Assembly (NCBI RefSeq): GCF_030730945.1
Contig: NZ_JAVAMS010000002.1
Coordinates: forward strand, 372,001 to 436,000
DNA from: Aurantiacibacter poecillastricola
Lineage (GTDB): Bacteria > Pseudomonadota > Alphaproteobacteria > Sphingomonadales > Sphingomonadaceae
Reading direction: 5' to 3'
DNA: 64,000 nucleotides
Position 1 is the stretch's first letter. Every line of letters starts with the position of its first letter. This document shows, piece after piece, positions 1-8,607 of this stretch. Under the pieces are notes generated by a model. That model did no database searches and had not been told where the DNA came from. It saw nothing but the letters and a program-made list of their open reading frames with translations. The translations under genes were made by a program, and so were the position numbers.

Positions 1-753
1 GGTACGTCGATCCAGGCTTTCCTAACCCTGCCCAAGGGGCGCGAAGCCGAAGGATTGCCGCTCATCGTCTACCCGCACGGCGGGCCGTACGGTGTTCGCG
101 ATGGCAACACCTATGAAGACATGGTGCAACTGCTGGCCAATCGCGGCTACGCGGTGATCCAGCCCAACTTTCGCGGTTCGGGCGGCTATGGCGAGGCTTT
201 CGAGCTGCTCGGCAATGGAGAGATCGGACGCGCCATGCAGGACGATCTCGACGATGCCGTTGCGCACCTGGTGGCCGAGGGGACTGTCGATCCCGAGCGG
301 GTGTGCATCCTGGGCGCCAGCTACGGTGGTTTCGCGGCCGTTTGGGGTGTGATCCGCAACCCGGAAATCTATCGCTGCGCGGCCAGTTTTGCGGGCGTCA
401 TGCATTTCGAGCGGCAACTGACCTACGACAAGGATTACCTCTTCGGCCGCAATCGCAGTCGCTGGTGGGAAAAGGTCGATGGAGACCAGACGAATTTCGA
501 CCTCGACGATGTCTCCCCGGCCGTGCAGGTCGCGCGGCTGACGCGCCCGGTACTGCTGGTGCACGGCGAGGAGGACAACGTCGTGCCATTCGACCAGTAC
601 GAACTGATGGTAAGCCGGGCAGAGGGAGCGGGTATCGAACTCGAAACGCTGACCTTCGAGGAAGCGGGCCACGGGTTCAGCAACGCGCAGGACGAGGAAG
701 CCTATTTTCAGGCGGTCGTCGACTTCCTTGCAAGGCACAACCCGGCGGATTGA
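1..753 (+). CDS. S9-family alpha/beta-hydrolase peptidase, C-terminal part (5' end outside window)
   Basis: The reading frame is open from the first base, so the N-terminal part, probably a beta-propeller, lies upstream. The visible 250 residues form a prolyl oligopeptidase-type catalytic domain. The oxyanion region is HGGP, the nucleophile is Ser107 of the visible part in GASYGG, Asp192 lies in HGEEDNVVP, and His224 lies in EAGHGFS. The triad order Ser-Asp-His and its spacing match family S9 (dipeptidyl aminopeptidase/acylaminoacyl peptidase type). It would cleave short peptides. Whether it is exported cannot be judged without its N-terminus. apaG follows 47 bases downstream on the same strand. 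Confidence 0.9.
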   Translation, partial: GTSIQAFLTLPKGREAEGLPLIVYPHGGPYGVRDGNTYEDMVQLLANRGYAVIQPNFRGSGGYGEAFELLGNGEIGRAMQDDLDDAVAHLVAEGTVDPERVCILGASYGGFAAVWGVIRNPEIYRCAASFAGVMHFERQLTYDKDYLFGRNRSRWWEKVDGDQTNFDLDDVSPAVQVARLTRPVLLVHGEEDNVVPFDQYELMVSRAEGAGIELETLTFEEAGHGFSNAQDEEAYFQAVVDFLARHNPAD

Positions 754-800
754 GACGAAGGCCCCTTGTGGCGGGCCCCAAAGCCGCTACCTTGGGAGAC

Positions 801-1214
801 ATGACCAAGGACATCCTCAACTCGCTGTTCCAGCATACCGCGATTACCGCGGGTGTTACCGTGCGGGTCTCTGTGAATTTCATGCCCGAACAGTCGCGCG
901 TGGGCGCGGGGCGGTGGTTCTGGGTCTATCATATCCGGATCGAGAATGGCCGGGACGAGACAGTCCAGCTGCGCAGCCGCCACTGGCGCATCACCGACTC
1001 GAACGGCATGGTGAACATCGTCGATGGCGAAGGCGTGGTTGGCGAGACACCGGTGCTGGCTCCGGGCCAGACGCATGATTACGTGTCGGGCTGCGAGCTG
1101 ACCACGAACCAGGGCGCGATGGAAGGGCACTATACCTTCACCGACAAGGACGGCGTGCAGTTTGAAGTGGCGATCCCCTATTTCCCGCTCGCGGCGCCTG
1201 CGGAAGCGAAGTAA
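801..1214 (+). CDS. apaG: ApaG family protein
   Basis: 137 residues, close to the usual ApaG length of about 125-130. The core contains the family signature G-x-G-V-V-G-x-x-P-x-L-x-P-G followed by Y-x-S-G-C-x-L and G-x-M-x-G-x-Y, and WFWVYHIRIEN matches the start of the fibronectin-like beta-sandwich fold. The ATG at 801 is chosen because it gives the normal family N-terminus (MTKDILNSLF); the longer frame upstream only overlaps the preceding peptidase gene. ApaG was first named from the E. coli apaG-apaH region; its biochemical role is not settled. Probably co-transcribed with the peptidase upstream. Confidence 0.93.
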   Translation: MTKDILNSLFQHTAITAGVTVRVSVNFMPEQSRVGAGRWFWVYHIRIENGRDETVQLRSRHWRITDSNGMVNIVDGEGVVGETPVLAPGQTHDYVSGCELTTNQGAMEGHYTFTDKDGVQFEVAIPYFPLAAPAEAK

Positions 1215-1502
1215 TTCATCGACATGTGAAGCGGAGCCAGGGCTTCCGTTATCGCTTGTTTTGCGAGGCCGCCTCCGCGGCTTCGTCCTCGCTAGATGCG
1301 CTCCGCTTCGCTGCGCGCCCGCTGCGGGCGGGCGTTTGCCTTTGCGACGTGCTGGTCGCACGCCGTCTTTTGCGCTTCATCTCTAGTCGGGAAGGGTTCG
1401 GGCGCGCAGCGACCGCACGCGCGAAAGCGCGCCCGAGCTTATGCGAGGAGCCAAGGGGCGCGGACGCGTCCCGCCGGGCGCCTGAGGGCCAAACATCAAA
1501 CG
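1215..1502. other. GC-rich noncoding spacer between convergent genes
   Basis: No convincing gene between the convergent apaG and M14 peptidase genes. The stretch is rich in short GC hairpins, for example CGCCCG-ctg-CGGGCG near 1317-1331 and CGCGC-GAAA-GCGCG at 1418-1431 with a GNRA-type tetraloop. None has a T-tract, so a factor-independent terminator is not clear. Open frames across it are typical chance frames of GC-rich DNA. Confidence 0.5.
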
Positions 1503-4118
1503 TCAGCGCACCCGCGCAGGCGCCACGATCACGGCGTTCGCCAGCAGCAGGTCCAGGCCGTCCAGGTAGCCGCGCACCGTGGGATCGTGGGCGAAACCGA
1601 TGGCGAGGCCGCGGCCGTTCTCTTGCGCGATCATGTAGGGCTTGAACGCCATTTGGCGGCGGTTCTCGTCCCACACGTAACCCGAGGCGACGAGCTCGTC
1701 CGCCGCAGCGTAGCGCACCACATTGGTGCCGTCCGTCAGGCTGAGCGGGGTGAGGATCAGCGAGCCGTCTGCAAACACCGTCGGCGGCGCGCCGTCATAG
1801 CCTGCTGCGAGAAAGTTTTCCGGATCGACTTCGGTATTGAGCAGCGCGCCGGGCAACGTATCCGGGCGGCGCGAGGGGTCGGCTATGGTTTCGCGGTAGG
1901 CCTCGACCGACTCGATCGCGGTGCCAGGCGCGGTGTCGCCGTTCTCCTCCTCGTCCTCGGCCGGTTCGCCGCCCAGCACGGTTTCGGCCTGCGTTGCGAA
2001 CAGCGCGTCCTCGCCGCTTGCCAGGCTGCCGAGCGTGTCTCCGAAGGCAAGGAGGACCCCGCCATCGCGCACATATTCGGCCAGCGCCCCGCGCGCCGCG
2101 GAGGGGAGGGTGTAACTGTCGGGCGCGATGATCACGTCCCATTCGTCGAGGTCGGCGCGGCCCACGGTGCCGGTGCGGATGGGCATGACCGGCAGGCCGA
2201 ACCGCTGCTCGATCACGTAGCGCGTGGAGCCTGCCGAGAGCGGCGAGAGGCCATCGTCCCACAGCATCGCGATCCGCGGGGGAGCGAGGCGCACGAAGCT
2301 GTCGCTGCCAAGGTTCGGCCCCATGTCCACCCAGCCCGAATCGAGCGGCACGGTCTCGGCGCCGATCTCGCGGGCGAGGGCGACGAGGCCGCCGAGCGAT
2401 CCGTCATTGTCGGCAAGCGTAAACACGACCGTGCCGCGCGGATAGTCTTGCCCGCCAATGGTGAAGGCGGTGTCCGTTGCCCGGCCGACCATGCCCGCCT
2501 GCAGCGCCTGCGCGACGAGGCGGACCTGCCCGCTATCGGTCCACGGCACGGCAATGCCGAAGGCACCGGCGGGGCGGGCAAGGTCTGGCATTGGTGCATC
2601 CGCGCTCACCGGCGTACCGGCGGAGGCGCCGGAGCATTCGGTAACGTCCAGCCCGCTCATCAGGCTGACCGACCATGCAGTGGTGTCATAGATCTCGTGC
2701 GGCAGATCGATGGCGCGGCGATCCTCCTGCCCTTCGATGAAGTTGGCAGGCAGCTCGATATTGCGGTCGAGCAGGCTGCGGATAAGGCGCGCGGTGGGCT
2801 GGCGCATCGATACCGAGAGATACCCCTCCGGATAGGAGCGACCGCAGGCATTGGCGGGCCCGTCCACCCGGCCGACGGCGATGCCCTGGAAAGCGAGCCG
2901 CCGGGCAAGCTGCTCGGCATTCCAGCGGCGGTCGGCAAGGTCGATGACGAACCACTGGCCGCCTGCCGCGCCTTGCGCCGCGCTGCGCCGATACTCGGCA
3001 TAATCGCTGAGGAACAGATCGGCATTGCGCGCCACCGTCTCCGCGGTAGCCAGCGTGGTGGCGAAGTGGTTGCGCACACCTTGCGCATAGGTGAGCATCT
3101 CGCCATTGCGCCGCTCCCAGACGAGGCCGCGCGCGCTCGATTGTTCGAAGGTAAGGGCGATCGCGCCGTTCAGCGTCGGCCAGGTGTCGCCATAGCCGGG
3201 ATAGAAGGCGTCATACACCTCCCGCGTGAAATAGGGAACGCCAAGCCTGTCCAGCCATGCTCCGTTGTTGCGGCCGAGCAGCTCCTGCTTCTGGCGCTGG
3301 CCAGCCGTGATGTACGGGTTGAACGGCTCCGCGCTGGGCGGGAAGAAATAGGTTTCGTCGCCGCCCATCTCGTGCGCGTCCACCAGCACGACCGGATGCC
3401 AGTCGCGCACCGCCTCCACCTTGCCCCGCGTCTCGGGCTGGGTGAGGGCGAACCAGTCGCGGTTGAGGTCGAACAGGTAGTGGTTGAAGCGCCCGCCCGG
3501 CCACGGCTCGTCATGGCCAGCCGTATAGCGGTTGGGCGAAGGCGCGATGCCCAGTTGCTGGTAGTAGCTGTTGGTGAAGCGCGCGCGGCCATCGGGGTTC
3601 TGCATCGGGTCGATGATGACGACGCTCTCGCCCATGATCGTGTCGACCAGCTCGTCCCCCTGCGAGGCGAGCAGGTGATAGGCCAGCGCCAGCGCCGCGT
3701 CCGAGCTGCTGATCTCGTTGCCGTGAACGCCGTAGGAGAGCCAGGTTACCGGCACGCTGTCCGCGCCCGGCGCGCCGCCGTCCGCGATGCGCTGCATGTC
3801 GGCCTGGATCGCCTCGATCCGCGCCATGTTCTGCGGGCTGGAAAGGATGGCATACACCAGCGGGCGGCCTTCCCAGCTGGTGGCGTACTGCACGATCCGC
3901 ATCCGCTCGGGCGCGGCCTCGGCCAGCGCCTCCATGTAGCGGATCACCATGTCGGGCCGCGTGATCTGTTCGCCCGTGGCGTGACCGGCGACCTCTTCCA
4001 GCGTGGGAATGGCGGGGTCGAACGTCCCCTCGAACAGGCTCTGCGCATGGGCGGGCGCGGCAATTGCGGACATGGCGGCGGCAAGCCCCAGCAGCGGGGC
4101 GAGCATGGTGCGGAACAT
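1503..4118 (-). CDS. Secreted M14-family zinc carboxypeptidase-like protein
   Basis: 871 residues with a Sec signal peptide (hydrophobic stretch 5-20, cleavage likely after AHA about residue 25). The M14 catalytic domain follows: zinc ligands His132 and Glu135 in HGNE, substrate-binding NPDGR at 174-178, third zinc ligand His249 in VDAHEMGGD, and catalytic Glu325 in LTFEQSS. All key residues are present, so it should be an active exo- or endopeptidase in the periplasm or outside the cell. The long C-terminal half resembles the glutamine-amidotransferase-like extension seen in large bacterial M14 proteins, but I cannot assign it firmly. It is divergent from a LysR-type regulator gene, which may control it. 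Confidence 0.9.
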   Translation of the reverse strand: MFRTMLAPLLGLAAAMSAIAAPAHAQSLFEGTFDPAIPTLEEVAGHATGEQITRPDMVIRYMEALAEAAPERMRIVQYATSWEGRPLVYAILSSPQNMARIEAIQADMQRIADGGAPGADSVPVTWLSYGVHGNEISSSDAALALAYHLLASQGDELVDTIMGESVVIIDPMQNPDGRARFTNSYYQQLGIAPSPNRYTAGHDEPWPGGRFNHYLFDLNRDWFALTQPETRGKVEAVRDWHPVVLVDAHEMGGDETYFFPPSAEPFNPYITAGQRQKQELLGRNNGAWLDRLGVPYFTREVYDAFYPGYGDTWPTLNGAIALTFEQSSARGLVWERRNGEMLTYAQGVRNHFATTLATAETVARNADLFLSDYAEYRRSAAQGAAGGQWFVIDLADRRWNAEQLARRLAFQGIAVGRVDGPANACGRSYPEGYLSVSMRQPTARLIRSLLDRNIELPANFIEGQEDRRAIDLPHEIYDTTAWSVSLMSGLDVTECSGASAGTPVSADAPMPDLARPAGAFGIAVPWTDSGQVRLVAQALQAGMVGRATDTAFTIGGQDYPRGTVVFTLADNDGSLGGLVALAREIGAETVPLDSGWVDMGPNLGSDSFVRLAPPRIAMLWDDGLSPLSAGSTRYVIEQRFGLPVMPIRTGTVGRADLDEWDVIIAPDSYTLPSAARGALAEYVRDGGVLLAFGDTLGSLASGEDALFATQAETVLGGEPAEDEEENGDTAPGTAIESVEAYRETIADPSRRPDTLPGALLNTEVDPENFLAAGYDGAPPTVFADGSLILTPLSLTDGTNVVRYAAADELVASGYVWDENRRQMAFKPYMIAQENGRGLAIGFAHDPTVRGYLDGLDLLLANAVIVAPARVR

Positions 4119-4133
4119 CGATGACTCCGTGAA

Positions 4134-4159
4134 AGACCCTGTCTTGGATCAGACCCTGT
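4134..4159. promoter_or_regulatory. Direct repeat between M14 peptidase and LysR genes
   Basis: AGACCCTGT occurs twice, at 4134-4142 and 4151-4159, 17 bases from start to start. It lies in the 138-base gap between the divergent peptidase and LysR genes, where an operator would be expected. There is no further support for function. Confidence 0.25.
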
Positions 4160-4256
4160 GACCTGCTGCCTGCGCGGTCAAGCCGGTTGCACGGGTAATC
4201 ATGCGCCCATCACCATCTTGCCGCTCACACCGGCCATGCCTAAGGCGGTGCGAGCC

Positions 4257-5051
4257 ATGAAACGCACGCACCTGCCCCTGAACGCCCTGCGCGTATTCGA
4301 CGCCGCCGCGCGGCACCTCTCCTTCACCCGTGCTGCCGACGAGCTGGCGGTCACCCCCGCCGCGGTCGGCCAGCAGATCCGCGCATTGGAGGATGCGCTG
4401 GGCGTCGTGCTGTTCCGCCGCACTTCGCGCGGGCTGGAGCTGACCGGCGAGGCGGAGGCCGGACTGGATTCGCTGCGCGAAGGCTTCCTCAGGTTCGAGG
4501 AAAGCGTGCAGGCCATGCAGGCGGGGCAAAGCTCGTCGAACTACGCCATTGCATGCCCACGCGAATTCTTCGCCCAGTGGCTCGCCCCGCGGCTGGCGGA
4601 TTTCCGCCGCGAGAACCCCGACGTCACCGTGCAGCTCACCGCCGACGAGAATGCCGACTTCACCGAGGCCAATCTCGACCTTGCCATTCGCCTGGTGGAA
4701 GGGCCGGGCGAACTGGAGGGCGTACAGCTCGTCGATGGCTGCAAGGTGTGCGTCTCTACGCCCGACATGCCCGAGGCGTGGATCAGCTGGCCAACCTACG
4801 AAGCGTCCGAAGGCGCGAATGTCGTGTTGCAGGTGAGCAATGCCGGGCAGGTCCTCTCTTCCGCGCTGGCCGGGATCGGGCGGGCGTGGCTGCCCCTGCC
4901 GCTGGTGGCGGAGGCGCTGGCCGACGGACGGCTCGTGGCGCTGGAGGAGCAGACGGAATGCCGCCGCGCCTACTGGCTTGTCGCCCCGCGCCCGCAATGG
5001 CGGCAGAAGAAGGTGAAATCGCTGGTCGCGTTCCTGACTGCCGGAACCTGA
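4257..5051 (+). CDS. LysR-family transcriptional regulator (GcvA-like)
   Basis: 264 residues from the chosen ATG. The N-terminal winged helix-turn-helix (about residues 5-64) reads LPLNALRVFDAAARHLSFTR, then the recognition region AVTPAAVGQQIRALEDALG and LFRR-S-RGLELT, characteristic of LysR regulators of the GcvA/AmpR group. The effector domain is shorter than usual (family total about 290-310). In-frame ATGs upstream at 4236 and others would add a low-complexity tail without a better ribosome site. It is divergent from the M14 peptidase gene, so autoregulation plus control of the peptidase is plausible but inferred. Confidence 0.9.
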   Translation: MKRTHLPLNALRVFDAAARHLSFTRAADELAVTPAAVGQQIRALEDALGVVLFRRTSRGLELTGEAEAGLDSLREGFLRFEESVQAMQAGQSSSNYAIACPREFFAQWLAPRLADFRRENPDVTVQLTADENADFTEANLDLAIRLVEGPGELEGVQLVDGCKVCVSTPDMPEAWISWPTYEASEGANVVLQVSNAGQVLSSALAGIGRAWLPLPLVAEALADGRLVALEEQTECRRAYWLVAPRPQWRQKKVKSLVAFLTAGT

Positions 5052-5105
5052 TACTGGCGGGAGGACGCTTGTGCAGGCCCGGCCGGGTGTACGGGGAGGA
5101 AGTGA

Positions 5106-5513
5106 ATGAGCACCATAGCGTATGAGCAGGTGGACGCGCTGGATGTCGACACGTTCAGGCAGGTGCTCGACGCCTCCGGCCTTGCTGCCAGGCGTCCGGT
5201 CGACGATGCGGAGCGCTTGCAAAGGATGCTCGATAACGCGAACCTCATCGTGGTGGCGAGGGACGGCGACAGGATCGTGGGGGTGGCCCGGTCTTCCACG
5301 GATTTCGCGCATTTCTGCTATCTCGCGGACCTGGCCGTGGACAAAGCCTGGAAGGGAAAGGGCATCGGAACGCGCCTGATCGAGGAAACGCGCCAGCGTG
5401 CCGGGCCCGAGACCATGTGCCTGCTGCTATCGGCCCCCGATGCCGAGCCCTTCTACGACAGGATCGGCATGCCGCGGGCGACCAACGCCTTCCTCTATCC
5501 AAGAGAGCGCTAG
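5106..5513 (+). CDS. GNAT-family N-acetyltransferase
   Basis: 135 residues, a single GNAT domain. Motif A is visible as LADLAVDKAWKGKGIGTRLI, with the acetyl-CoA loop K-G-K-G-I-G; motif B follows as CLLLSAPDAEPFYDRIGM. A GGGGAGGA ribosome site sits a few bases before the ATG. The substrate cannot be named from sequence. It follows the LysR gene by 54 bases on the same strand and may be in its operon. Confidence 0.88.
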   Translation: MSTIAYEQVDALDVDTFRQVLDASGLAARRPVDDAERLQRMLDNANLIVVARDGDRIVGVARSSTDFAHFCYLADLAVDKAWKGKGIGTRLIEETRQRAGPETMCLLLSAPDAEPFYDRIGMPRATNAFLYPRER

Positions 5514-5537
5514 CTGCCCTCTGGATCGGGTGCGTCC

Positions 5538-6560
5538 CTACCTGATGAGCCGCCAGGCTACTCGCTCGAGAGCGTGGAGTACCGGCGTCTGGAAGCTGCC
5601 GTAACGGGCCTCGTTGTTATACACCGCGCCCGGCCGTGCCTTCGGGCACTTCAGACAGAACTTCGAAGTGCTCAGGTCACCGTTCACATGGGCCTGCCGC
5701 ACTTCGACGCGGCGCGGATCGTTCCAGACTTCGGCGAGCGGAACGTCATAGACGTTGCCAGTATACTCGGCCTCACAGATGGTGTGCTGCAAGGTGCACA
5801 GGGGCGTGCGACCGTCCCACTCGATATGCAGGTTGTAGAGGATGTCGTCGCAAACCCTGGGCGGTCCCTCGTTCACTTCGGTTAGTCTCGCCGGAACATA
5901 GTCGTTGAAACCCAGCCCGTCGCACAGTTCCGACCACTCGCCCCGGAATCGTTCGGCCTGTGCCGCCCGCTTCTCCGGCGTCTTGCCGAGCAGCACGTTG
6001 CGAATAGTGAAGAGGGGCGCGTCCGACTTGCCCTTCTTGTACCGGTAGAACTCCTCCACCTGCTCTCGCAGCCTCTTGTAGTTTCCACCCGGGCGCATCT
6101 TTTCATACGTTCCGTCGCCAAAGCCATCGATCGAAATCGCCAGTCTCACTATCGAGGACTCGACAATTTGTTTCGGGCTCAGGACTTCGAAGATGTGTCC
6201 GTTGGAGGTGATCTCGATCGGGATGCCCTGTTCGCTTGCGTATGCCACGCAGTCCTTGAAGCGGGGGTGCAGGGAGACTTCGCCCAATCCCATGAGACGC
6301 AGCAGGGTCTGTGGGAAAGCCGTCATCTGGTCGATCAGCGACGTGAACACCTCGAACGGCATGTTCCCGACCTTGCGTGTCATGAATTCACGCGAGCAGA
6401 ATGGACAGGCCTGATTACAGGAATTTGTCAATTCGATGAGAACAACATCGGGGTGATCGCGCTCCAGCAGCCAGTTCCTGAAAAGACTGGGGTATTTCAC
6501 GAAGTAACGGCGCTGAAACCAGCGAAGCAATATGTCAGTGGGTATGGGTAAAACCGGCAT
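5538..6560 (-). CDS. Radical SAM protein with C-terminal cysteine cluster
   Basis: 340 residues. The radical SAM motif C-x3-C-x2-C is at Cys48, Cys52 and Cys55 (SCNQACPFC), preceded by the beta-strand VVLIELTNSC. GLGEVSLHP and AISIDGF fit later strands of the partial TIM barrel. Near the end are further cysteines (CDD, PLCTLQHTIC, FCLKCP), resembling a SPASM-type auxiliary iron-sulfur cluster region. Members modify peptides, proteins or small molecules; the substrate is unknown. No precursor peptide or partner gene is visible nearby. It stands alone on the minus strand between two GNAT genes. Confidence 0.88.
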   Translation of the reverse strand: MPVLPIPTDILLRWFQRRYFVKYPSLFRNWLLERDHPDVVLIELTNSCNQACPFCSREFMTRKVGNMPFEVFTSLIDQMTAFPQTLLRLMGLGEVSLHPRFKDCVAYASEQGIPIEITSNGHIFEVLSPKQIVESSIVRLAISIDGFGDGTYEKMRPGGNYKRLREQVEEFYRYKKGKSDAPLFTIRNVLLGKTPEKRAAQAERFRGEWSELCDGLGFNDYVPARLTEVNEGPPRVCDDILYNLHIEWDGRTPLCTLQHTICEAEYTGNVYDVPLAEVWNDPRRVEVRQAHVNGDLSTSKFCLKCPKARPGAVYNNEARYGSFQTPVLHALERVAWRLIR

Positions 6561-6725
6561 TTCCTACCCCTTCGTACATTCCTCACCCGACGATCAACCT
6601 AGCTCGACTTTTTCCCATTGCGCAATGTCTATATAAGCGTGGATGGCGCCCGGCCTTCAGGAGCGGCCCCTTATCTTGCACTTCTGCTTCGACAATCCTG
6701 CTCCGTGCGCGCTATTCGCCTGATC

Positions 6726-7247
6726 ATGAGCAATGGTCCCGCCCTCACTACGAAGCGATTCCTGTGCCGAGCGCCAACGGATGCCGACGTCGATGCGTTC
6801 TTACCCGCTTTCGGCGATAGCGCCCACATGCGCTACTGGTCGCGCGGTCCGTTTGCGACGCGCGAGGAACTCGCCGACTATCTGCTCGACGAGAAGGCAG
6901 GGCGAAGCTGGGTGGCCGAGCCGAGCGAGGGGGGCGCGCCGGTCTTCCGCATGTTCACCAGCCAGAACGGCCCGCAAGTGAACGAGATCGGTTATATCAT
7001 CGTCCCGGGTAACGAAGGACGCGGTATCGCGCGCGAATGCCTTTCCGCCCTGTTCACCCACCTATTCAGGGAGGAAGGCGTGCATCGCATCTTCGCCGAT
7101 GTCGATCCGCGCAATACGCGCTCCAACGCGCTGCTTGAAAAACTGGGCTTCACGATGGAGGGGCATCTGCGCCATACGATGAAGACCCATATCGGCTGGT
7201 GCGACAGCTACATCTGGGGGCTTCTCGCCGACGAATGGCGGGTCTAG
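6726..7247 (+). CDS. GNAT acetyltransferase, RimJ/RimL type
   Basis: 173 residues. The start LTTKRFLCRAPTDADVDAF and the block EIGYIIVPGNEGRGIARECLSALF (acetyl-CoA loop) followed by IFADVDPRNTRSNALLEKLGFTMEGHLR are typical of the RimJ/RimL subgroup. Members acetylate ribosomal protein N-termini or small molecules such as spermidine; the specific substrate is not determinable. The ATG at 6726 is chosen over an upstream in-frame start because the RimL-like N-terminus begins there. No operon partner is close. Confidence 0.88.
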   Translation: MSNGPALTTKRFLCRAPTDADVDAFLPAFGDSAHMRYWSRGPFATREELADYLLDEKAGRSWVAEPSEGGAPVFRMFTSQNGPQVNEIGYIIVPGNEGRGIARECLSALFTHLFREEGVHRIFADVDPRNTRSNALLEKLGFTMEGHLRHTMKTHIGWCDSYIWGLLADEWRV

Positions 7248-7329
7248 CCGGGACGGGACTTTGACGCTTTGTCAGGGAAATGCTGCCAGCGGAATTCCGA
7301 TCATAAGCTGGCGAAAGGGAAATAGGGAC

Positions 7330-8550
7330 ATGATGAGGGCAAGAGGGCTTTCCGCTTTACTGGCAGGGGCGGCAGCAGTGCTGGCAAGCCCGGCGCTTGC
7401 GCAGACGCGCGATCTCGACGGCGAGACCAGCGATGTGCGTGTTTTCGAAGGCCGGGTGGATGGCGAAGCGGCGGAATTCGCGGTAACCATTCCCGCCGAT
7501 ACCGCCATGCAGATCGACGTGATCGCCGCAGGCGACCTCGATCCGATCCTGACCGTGCGCGATGCCCGGACGGGCGAGGTGCTGGCGGAGGACGACGACG
7601 GCGGCGGAGATCTCAATTCCCGCGCCATCGTGGATGGCGGCCCCGCTGGTCGCCGCGTCATCATCGCGGTGGACAGCTTCGATGCCGAATGGGCCGAGGA
7701 ATCGGAAAGCTATGGCGGCAGCTTCCAGCTGCGCCTCGGCGAACACGTCGCCCGCGCCATCGCGGTCGGCGGGCAGGAGACGGGCTCTCTCATGGGGGAC
7801 CAGCATCTCTACTCCATCACCGGCGCGCCGGGCCAGACGATCGAGGTGGCGCTGGTCTCCACAGACGACATGCTCGACCCTTCGCTGGAACTGCGCGGTC
7901 CGGACGGCGAAACCCTCGTATCGGACGATGACGGGGGCGCGGGCCTGAATTCCATGCTGCGCTACACCTTCGAGGACAGCGGCACCTACACGATCGTCGC
8001 AGGCAGCTACGGGACCAGCGAGGGCTCCTACCGACTTCGCGTGCGCGAGGCGCAGCCCGTCGCGGCGCAGGTGCCGCTGCAGGTGATCGGCATCGGCGAT
8101 GTGGTGAGCGGCGAAGTCGCCTCCAGCCCCGACGGCGTGGGCGAGAGCGCGATGATGCTCACCCATATCGACTACCAGCTAAACGAAGCGGCGAGGGAAG
8201 CCATCCGCTCCGGCGATGGCGAAATCACCATCCGCATGAGCGCGAGCGAAAGCGGCGACCCGGATTTCGGCAGCGCCATCGATCCCTTCCTCGAACTCGG
8301 CTTCGAGACGCCGCTCGGCTTTGCCGTGGTGGACAGCGATGACGATGGCGGCGGCGATCTGGACGCGCTGCTGCCGGTGGACCTCGGCGCCCTTGCCGGG
8401 GAGCCGGGCCTGCTCGACATGCTGCGGATCCGGGCGAAGGGCTATGGCGACAGCGCCGGGGCCTACACGCTAACGATTACCCGGGGCATGGAGGCGCGCG
8501 CCGATAGCTGGGACGCGGAGGAAGTCATAGACGGGTTCAGCGGCGACTGA
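7330..8550 (+). CDS. Exported protein with PPC-like beta-sandwich repeats
   Basis: 406 residues with a signal peptide ending near ALAQ (residue 24). The rest resembles bacterial pre-peptidase C-terminal (PPC) domains arranged in tandem. An acidic glycine-rich loop recurs three times: EDDDGGGDLNS, SDDDGGAGLNS and DSDDDGGGDLD, each in the context of a beta-rich segment with G-x-Y-x-L-x-V or A-Y-T-L-T-I. No peptidase domain is attached, although PPC domains usually accompany secreted peptidases. Probably a periplasmic or surface binding protein, perhaps calcium-binding; function unknown. A strong terminator follows. Confidence 0.75.
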   Translation: MMRARGLSALLAGAAAVLASPALAQTRDLDGETSDVRVFEGRVDGEAAEFAVTIPADTAMQIDVIAAGDLDPILTVRDARTGEVLAEDDDGGGDLNSRAIVDGGPAGRRVIIAVDSFDAEWAEESESYGGSFQLRLGEHVARAIAVGGQETGSLMGDQHLYSITGAPGQTIEVALVSTDDMLDPSLELRGPDGETLVSDDDGGAGLNSMLRYTFEDSGTYTIVAGSYGTSEGSYRLRVREAQPVAAQVPLQVIGIGDVVSGEVASSPDGVGESAMMLTHIDYQLNEAAREAIRSGDGEITIRMSASESGDPDFGSAIDPFLELGFETPLGFAVVDSDDDGGGDLDALLPVDLGALAGEPGLLDMLRIRAKGYGDSAGAYTLTITRGMEARADSWDAEEVIDGFSGD

Positions 8551-8573
8551 CGCCTGTAGCCGAGCGGAACAGG

Positions 8574-8603
8574 AAAGGGCGGGGAGCCGATCCCCGCCCT
8601 TTT
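8574..8603. terminator. Bidirectional rho-independent terminator
   Basis: A perfect hairpin AAAGGGCGGGGA-loop-TCCCCGCCCTTT with T and A tracts on both sides separates the convergent PPC-protein gene and the exported-protein gene at 8608, and can serve both. Confidence 0.85.
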
Positions 8604-8607
8604 CGTG

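Noticed and set aside
1226..1645. Possible small gene in the apaG to M14 gap
   Set aside because: Basic, repetitive translation overlapping the peptidase gene, no ribosome site; explained by GC-rich hairpin sequence.
1296..4124. 942-residue plus-strand open frame opposite the M14 peptidase gene
   Set aside because: It is an antisense frame of a GC-rich gene; the minus-strand product has a signal peptide and all M14 catalytic residues.
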